From contig CAJUNT010000063.1 of assembly GCA_910587735.1 (NCBI GenBank), positions 1 through 7,586 of the forward strand: DNA of 7,586 bases, read 5' to 3'. Made by a program: the position numbers and the translations under genes. Below, piece after piece: positions 4,650 to 7,586 of the stretch. A model generated the notes under the pieces. The model had not been told where the DNA came from and did not search any database. It saw only the letters and a list, made by a program, of their open reading frames with translations. The DNA comes from an uncultured Clostridia bacterium. GTDB taxonomy: Bacteria > Bacillota > Clostridia > Lachnospirales > Anaerotignaceae. Within the stretch, counting starts at the first letter, position 1. The number at the start of each line of letters is the position of its first letter.

Positions 4650-5603
4650 ATGAAAAATTTTACAATATTATTTTTAATGGTGTTAATGAGTTTTTATATG
4701 AATTTATATTGTTTTGCTATTGATTCTAATGAAGGTTTTTCCGCTGAAGTTTATGATGTTATATTACAACAAAATGGAAATTTAGCAGTGAAGTATGGAA
4801 GTCAAATTTATATGGAAGGACAAATTTATGAAAAAGATAATTGTGTTATGGTTCCTTTAAAAATGGTTGTTAATATAGAAAATCAAAATTGTAGTAAAAA
4901 AAGAGAGGCTATTTATGAAAAAGAGGGAATACAAGCAAAATTTATATTAGATGAAAAGGAAATTATATTTTTCGATGGAAAAAGAGATGTTATGATTAAT
5001 GGATATAAAAAGAAGCTTTATATGATGCCAGATATCAAAGAAAATGATGTATTTGTTTCAGCAGAAGATTTATATATATTATTAAATTTGTACACTAATA
5101 CTCAGTCTTGTAAATTTCCTTGGGAAAAAGGAAATTTACAGATAGGCTGGTATTTTAAAGGAGATAATGGTGCTCATATTAGAGAAATAAAAAAAGAGGA
5201 AGAAAAAAAGAAATATCGTTTTTCTACAGAATATGAAGGAACATTATTTGAGGGAAAAAAGGAAAAAAATATGCCTGCTTATGAAAAAAATGGTCATTTT
5301 ATGATAGGTTGGAAAGATATTTCTTATTTCGTAGAACCTAAAGTATTATTAGAATCTGTTTGGGAAAAAGAAACAAATAAGTTATTTGTAAAAACATGGG
5401 ATGGAGTTGCTTATGATGTAGTATTCCAAAAAGATAGTGATATTATGCTATTAAATGATATTCCAGTAAAAATGGAAGAAAAAGCGGAAATTAAAAATGA
5501 CCGCTTGTATATACCTCTTACAGCATTATTTCAAGTACTAGATATACCAGAAGAAGATATTAATTGGATAGAAAAGGGGAAAAATGTATCTGTATCATAT
5601 TAA
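4650..5603 (+). CDS. Exported protein with copper-amine-oxidase-like stalk units
   Basis: 317 residues from the ATG at 4650, chosen over the upstream in-frame ATG at 4611 because AAAGGGAG precedes it and because residues 1-23 then form a clean signal peptide (MKNFTILFLMVLMSF..., cut after CFA). The rest is a series of beta-rich units typical of the copper amine oxidase N-terminal-like domain, found in Firmicutes cell-surface proteins. One spans about 45-112 (MVPLKMVVNIENQ), one 113-166 (VMINGYKKKLYMM, then DVFVSAEDLYILL), one about 205-250, and the clearest is 263-317 (MLLNDIPVKMEEK, then RLYIPLTALFQVL, ending in WIEKGKNVSVSY). A Lys/Glu-rich linker lies at 179-190. No enzyme domain and no LPXTG anchor are visible. 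A structural or binding role at the envelope is likely. It lies 68 bases behind the protease, and a terminator follows, so the two may form one unit. Confidence 0.7.
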   Translation: MKNFTILFLMVLMSFYMNLYCFAIDSNEGFSAEVYDVILQQNGNLAVKYGSQIYMEGQIYEKDNCVMVPLKMVVNIENQNCSKKREAIYEKEGIQAKFILDEKEIIFFDGKRDVMINGYKKKLYMMPDIKENDVFVSAEDLYILLNLYTNTQSCKFPWEKGNLQIGWYFKGDNGAHIREIKKEEEKKKYRFSTEYEGTLFEGKKEKNMPAYEKNGHFMIGWKDISYFVEPKVLLESVWEKETNKLFVKTWDGVAYDVVFQKDSDIMLLNDIPVKMEEKAEIKNDRLYIPLTALFQVLDIPEEDINWIEKGKNVSVSY

Positions 5604-5613
5604 TAAGAATGAT

Positions 5614-5650
5614 AATAAAAAATAGTTTGTTCATCAAGCTATTTTTTATT
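5614..5650. terminator. Bidirectional-looking intrinsic terminator
   Basis: AATAAAAAATAG (5614-5625) and CTATTTTTTATT (5639-5650) are perfectly complementary, and the stem extends inward by TTTG/CAAG with one wobble, leaving a 5-base loop. A/T tracts on both sides fit termination in either direction. It begins 10 bases after the stop of the stalk-protein gene. Confidence 0.75.
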
Positions 5651-5703
5651 GTATAGAAAAGTTTTATAAAAAATCCAAATATTAAAATAATTACTAAAAT
5701 AAA

Positions 5704-5742
5704 TTGTAAAATAAAAAAATTTACTGAAAAAAATTCTGTTTT
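5704..5742 (+). repeat. Upstream block shared with 1289-1324
   Basis: Second copy of the blocks TTGTAAAAT, AAAAAAATTT and AAAAAATTCTGTTT in the same order, here ending four bases before the TATAAT of the promoter for the small membrane protein. Relative to the promoter it lies about 30 bases further downstream than the first copy, so it may be duplicated sequence rather than a shared fixed-position site. Confidence 0.4.
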
Positions 5743-5752
5743 AATGTATAAT
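5724..5752 (+). promoter_or_regulatory. Promoter of the small membrane protein gene
   Basis: A perfect TATAAT (5747-5752) with a weak -35 (CTGAAA, 5724-5729) at 17-base spacing. The expected start is near 5759. It lies after the terminator at 5614-5650, so the downstream gene has its own transcript. Confidence 0.5.
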
Positions 5753-5757
5753 AGTCA

Positions 5758-5768
5758 AATGTGACATT
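5758..5768. promoter_or_regulatory. Palindrome AATGT-G-ACATT at the transcription start
   Basis: A perfect 5-bp-arm palindrome directly at the predicted transcription start of the small membrane protein. Its core TGTGACA is also present, inverted, in the palindrome at 691-713. It suits a repressor site; the protein binding it is unknown. Confidence 0.3.
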
Positions 5769-5794
5769 ATATGTTTATGAAAAAAGGGAAGATT

Positions 5795-5995
5795 ATGAAG
5801 ATAAAGCATAAAGTACGTATTATAATTGCTCTTATTTCTGCAATAGCAATTATTTTATCAGCAATTATTACTGAATATTTTCAATCTAAAAATAGTGTAC
5901 CTACATCACATAATCAAATTATTATATTAGATGAGGATATACAAAATAGCCAAAATGGCAGCTTTAATATGAATAGCTCTATTAAGGAACAATAG
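5795..5995 (+). CDS. Small single-pass membrane protein, unknown function
   Basis: 66 residues from the ATG at 5795, which has AGGGA about 5 bases upstream; upstream in-frame ATGs at 5771 and 5777 would add up to eight residues but lack a ribosome binding site. A basic N-terminus (KIKHKVR) is followed by one hydrophobic helix at about residues 7-27 (IIIALISAIAIILSAIITEY). An Asn/Ser/Gln-rich tail of about 38 residues follows, ending in MNSSIKEQ and probably facing outside. The helix is unlike a cleavable lipoprotein signal because no Cys is present. It has its own promoter. The 3' third is antisense to what may be the remains of a transposase, so the tail may be of recent origin. No family recognised. 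Confidence 0.5.
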   Translation: MKIKHKVRIIIALISAIAIILSAIITEYFQSKNSVPTSHNQIIILDEDIQNSQNGSFNMNSSIKEQ

Positions 5996-6512
5996 TGCCA
6001 TTCATTAGATTGTAAATTCGCTTTTTGCAAAAGGAAATTAAAGACTGCTCTAAAAAAGGAATAAAATGGCGAATCCAACGATAAATGGAAGTATGAGAAA
6101 CACAAACAGATATATGGTTTTGTAAAAATTTTTGTATCTGTCGAAGAGAAAAAGAACCCGAAATCTTTTAAAAAAAGTATTTACAAAAGTAGGAAATTTC
6201 TTTTTACAAAAGTTCAAATTGATAATAGGAACTTTTATAGAATGACCTGATTTTTTAGAATTACATCTAAAATGAATATAAGTACCATACTTATGCCAAA
6301 CGAATGTATTTCTACTACAAATAAAGCATTTAAGATAATTTTTGTTAGATTGTTTTCTTTTATTTAATTCTAAAGTAAATTGATGACAACGATTACGACA
6401 AATATATTTTTGATAACCATATTTGTTTTTTACATAACGCCGAAGGGAATGAGAAAGACAATAAGGACAAGAAATAGAAAAGTCTCTAAAAGTAATTTTT
6501 ATATTTATGCAT
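5982..6512 (-). pseudogene. Degenerate zinc-ribbon IS transposase, N-terminal part
   Basis: The minus strand has ATG at 6510-6512 behind AAGGAG (6521-6526), but that frame stops after seven codons. Shifting by one base recovers a protein with two zinc-ribbon Cys pairs, CPYC with ICRNRC, and CFIC with HFRC. A second shift near 6150 brings in a helix-turn-helix, SLRQIQKFLQ then SHTSIYRWIRHF, the pattern of DNA-binding parts in IS6/IS240-like and related DDE transposases. The frame then ends at TAA (5982-5984) without a recognisable catalytic domain. There are thus at least two frameshifts and a lost C-terminus. The ribosome binding site can pair with GGAG/CTCC next to it, as in transposase genes kept at low translation. 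I saw no clear terminal inverted repeats. It separates the small membrane gene from the lipoprotein relic. Confidence 0.65.
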
Positions 6513-7143
6513 AGAAACAGCTCCTTTCTGGGAGAAAATATGTTTTTAATTTTTTTGTACTTTCAATAAGAGATTGTTGTCTATGTCATTTTAACATAAT
6601 AGGGCTAAATAATACTATGGGGAGGATAAAGATGAAAAAGAAATTATTTTTACTTAGCATTTGTTGCTTGTTACCAATAAATTTAGTAGGGTGTAATAAG
6701 AATGAATCTACGATTAAGCTAGTTCATCAACAACTGATGTTGATATGAATGATAGTTTAAATGGTACTGGCAATGAAAGTAGTGATGTTAATGTTGATGT
6801 TAATTCAGAAGAAGATAAAATAACTTCTTCTGATACTATGGAATCTGATACAATTAATTTTATATTTGATGGTGTACCAGTAAAAATAAAAGATAGTAAA
6901 GGAGACGATGCAGAAGCGTTTATTTCAGGAGGAACAGTTTATATTCCAGCAACTGCTGTTGGAGAAGCTGTTGGAAAAGCAGTTACTTATGATGGCACTT
7001 CAAAAACATTATATATTGGAACAAATCCTAATATAAAAAATTATCTATTTAATGTATGCCCTCCTACAGATGGTAGTTATACAGAATATACAGGGGGAAA
7101 AACATTTGAAATGAGGGGGAAAAAGTATAAAGAAGTAGAAGTA

Positions 7144-7188
7144 AAAAAAATCAATATAATTTTATCTAAAAATTATATTGATTTTTTT
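7144..7188. terminator. Perfect 20-bp AT-rich hairpin, terminator-like
   Basis: Positions 7144-7163 and 7169-7188 are perfectly complementary (core AATCAATATAAT / ATTATATTGATT) around the loop ATCTA. Runs of A on the left and T on the right allow termination in both directions. It lies inside the open frame of the truncated lipoprotein, which suggests that a deletion joined that gene to the terminator region of a former neighbour. Confidence 0.65.
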
Positions 7189-7212
7189 AGTGGTTTGGTT
7201 ATAATAAATACA

Positions 7213-7232
7213 TGGCAACAATTTGGCAACAA
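7213..7232. repeat. Two tandem TGGCAACAA units, 11-base period
   Basis: TGGCAACAA occurs at 7213-7221 (last base A) and 7224-7232, one helical turn apart. The surrounding 7190-7375 stretch has no gene I can support. Such helically phased direct repeats can be arm sites for integrases or binding sites for other proteins, but two units are few. Confidence 0.35.
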
Positions 7233-7384
7233 AAAATCAGTAAGTCAAAATAAAATATGGAATTGAGAGAAAATATCGGCGAAAATAATACAGAAATAAA
7301 ACATATGTATTTAAGTTCTGTTTGAGCTTGCCGAGTAGGAATAAACAAAAAAATCCCCGAAATCTGTATATATAGAGGGCACTG

Positions 7385-7421
7385 AAAAAGTCTGATTCTT
7401 TGAAAAAGAATTGGGCTTTTT
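7385..7421 (+). terminator. IS-end hairpin that can insulate the transposase gene
   Basis: Positions 7385-7401 and 7405-7421 pair over 17 positions with three G-U wobbles (core ATTCTTT-GAA-AAAGAAT), ending in a run of T. In RNA read into the element from outside, it would act as a terminator upstream of the transposase promoter, a known way for insertion sequences to avoid activation by host transcription. Confidence 0.5.
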
Positions 7422-7440
7422 TCCGTATTGGCGTTATAAT
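7411..7440 (+). promoter_or_regulatory. Transposase promoter
   Basis: TTGGGC (7411-7416), 18 bases, then a perfect TATAAT (7435-7440). The -35 region overlaps the right arm of the insulating hairpin. Transcription would start near 7447, shortly before the ribosome binding site at 7453-7459. Confidence 0.5.
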
Positions 7441-7467
7441 AGAAATATAGGGAAGGAGGGCTCCGAA

Positions 7468-7586
7468 ATGCTGAAAGATCATTCACAGTTGAAACTATCA
7501 TTATCACCTTATCAGGAGATTTACGATGCAGTCATTCCTGCAAATCATCTTTTGCGGAAGATAAAAGAGAACATTGATTTCAGTTT
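7468..7586 (+). CDS. IS1182-family transposase, N-terminal fragment (cut by window edge)
   Basis: ATG at 7468 follows AAGGAGG with 8-base spacing and is open to the end of the window (39 codons). The sequence, with LKLSLSPYQEIYDAVIPANH and LLRKIKENIDFS, is the well-conserved start of IS1182-family (IS5-superfamily-like DDE) transposases, in which the N-terminal region precedes the DNA-binding and catalytic parts. The frame has no lesion within the visible portion, so the copy may be intact. Its less AT-rich codon use differs from the host genes. Catalytic residues lie beyond the edge. Confidence 0.8.
   Translation, partial: MLKDHSQLKLSLSPYQEIYDAVIPANHLLRKIKENIDFS

Larger units (their letters stand above)
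6632..7266 (+). pseudogene. Frameshifted, truncated lipoprotein with copper-amine-oxidase-like stalk domain
   Basis: ATG at 6632 follows GGGGAGG and opens a lipoprotein signal: MKKKLFLLS, a hydrophobic stretch, then the lipobox LVGC with C21. This frame stops at 6746-6748 after 38 codons. One missing base near 6717 explains it: the next frame, upstream of the ATG at 6745, continues SSSTTDVDMNDSLNG, an Asn/Asp/Ser-rich linker usual after lipoprotein anchors. A stalk domain follows (INFIFDGVPVKIKDSKGDD, then GGTVYIPATAVGEAVGKAV, ending in TSKTLYIG). A new domain begins at NPNIKNYLFNVCPP and EMRGKKYKEVEVKK; in related proteins I would expect it to continue much further, possibly as an NPCBM-like domain. 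Instead the frame runs into the hairpin at 7144-7188 and ends with an unrelated Asn/Lys-rich tail. It is thus both frameshifted and 3'-truncated. Re-initiation at 6745 would give only a cytoplasmic fragment. Confidence 0.7.
7377..7586 (+). mobile_element. Left end of an IS1182-like insertion sequence
   Basis: The boundary is placed at GGGCACTGAAAAAGTC (7377 onward), which matches in style the terminal sequence of IS1182-type elements and lies just after an alternating TATATATAG stretch (7367-7375) that may be the target. Inside are an inward-facing hairpin, a promoter, a strong ribosome binding site and the transposase start. The right end lies outside the window, so the inverted repeat partner and any target duplication cannot be seen. 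Confidence 0.65.

Noticed and set aside
7199..7507. Minus-strand frames of 81-102 codons across the IS left end
   Set aside because: They cross the IS boundary, its hairpin and the transposase start, and have no ribosome binding site or protein-like composition.
1..7586. CRISPR array, tRNA or rRNA genes
   Set aside because: No regularly spaced repeats of suitable length and no cloverleaf or rRNA-like sequence were seen by eye; the only direct repeats are two-copy.

Overview
The window is mostly very AT-rich DNA with strong AAGGAGG-type ribosome binding sites and proteins of Firmicutes type: a BlaI/BlaR1-like pair, exported proteins with copper-amine-oxidase-like stalk domains, and an IS1182-type transposase. 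This suggests a low-GC anaerobic clostridium, probably a gut or host-associated Clostridia/Lachnospirales member. This is inferred from composition and gene families; there is no rRNA or other marker gene to fix the taxon.

Layout. Positions 1-713 are a higher-GC accessory fragment read on the minus strand: decayed 3' ends of genes that look like cargo of an integrative or mobilisable element (372-701 and 169-390), then a good minus-strand promoter (190-218), a 29-codon leader-like ORF with nested inverted repeats (61-150), and the first codons of a gene that leaves the window at its left edge. Positions 720-1331 are about 600 bp of extremely AT-rich DNA with no gene I can support, but with palindromes. 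A sigma-A-type promoter (1332-1360) and several dyads follow. Then come a BlaI/MecI/CopY-family repressor (1444-1818) and, overlapping its stop codon, a BlaR1/MecR1-like M56 membrane metalloprotease (1815-3131).

Downstream on the same strand are a secreted trypsin-fold serine protease with an intact His/Asp/Ser triad (3382-4581), an exported protein built of copper-amine-oxidase-like stalk units (4650-5603) and a near-perfect terminator hairpin (5614-5650). A small single-pass membrane protein with its own promoter follows (5795-5995). The rest is decaying or mobile DNA: a degenerate zinc-ribbon IS transposase on the minus strand (5982-6512), a frameshifted and truncated lipoprotein with a stalk domain (6632-7266), a 20-bp perfect hairpin (7144-7188), and the left end of an IS1182-like insertion sequence with its transposase start (7377-7586).

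How the genes may work together (inference). The BlaR1-like protein keeps the zinc protease and transmembrane parts but has no penicillin-binding sensor. Its external part is about 117 residues, ending in a Cys/His-rich segment. No beta-lactamase or PBP gene is nearby; instead a secreted serine protease and a surface-type stalk protein follow. The locus is best read as a non-beta-lactam BlaI/BlaR1-type signalling module that may control, or be controlled by, extracytoplasmic proteolysis or redox/metal state.
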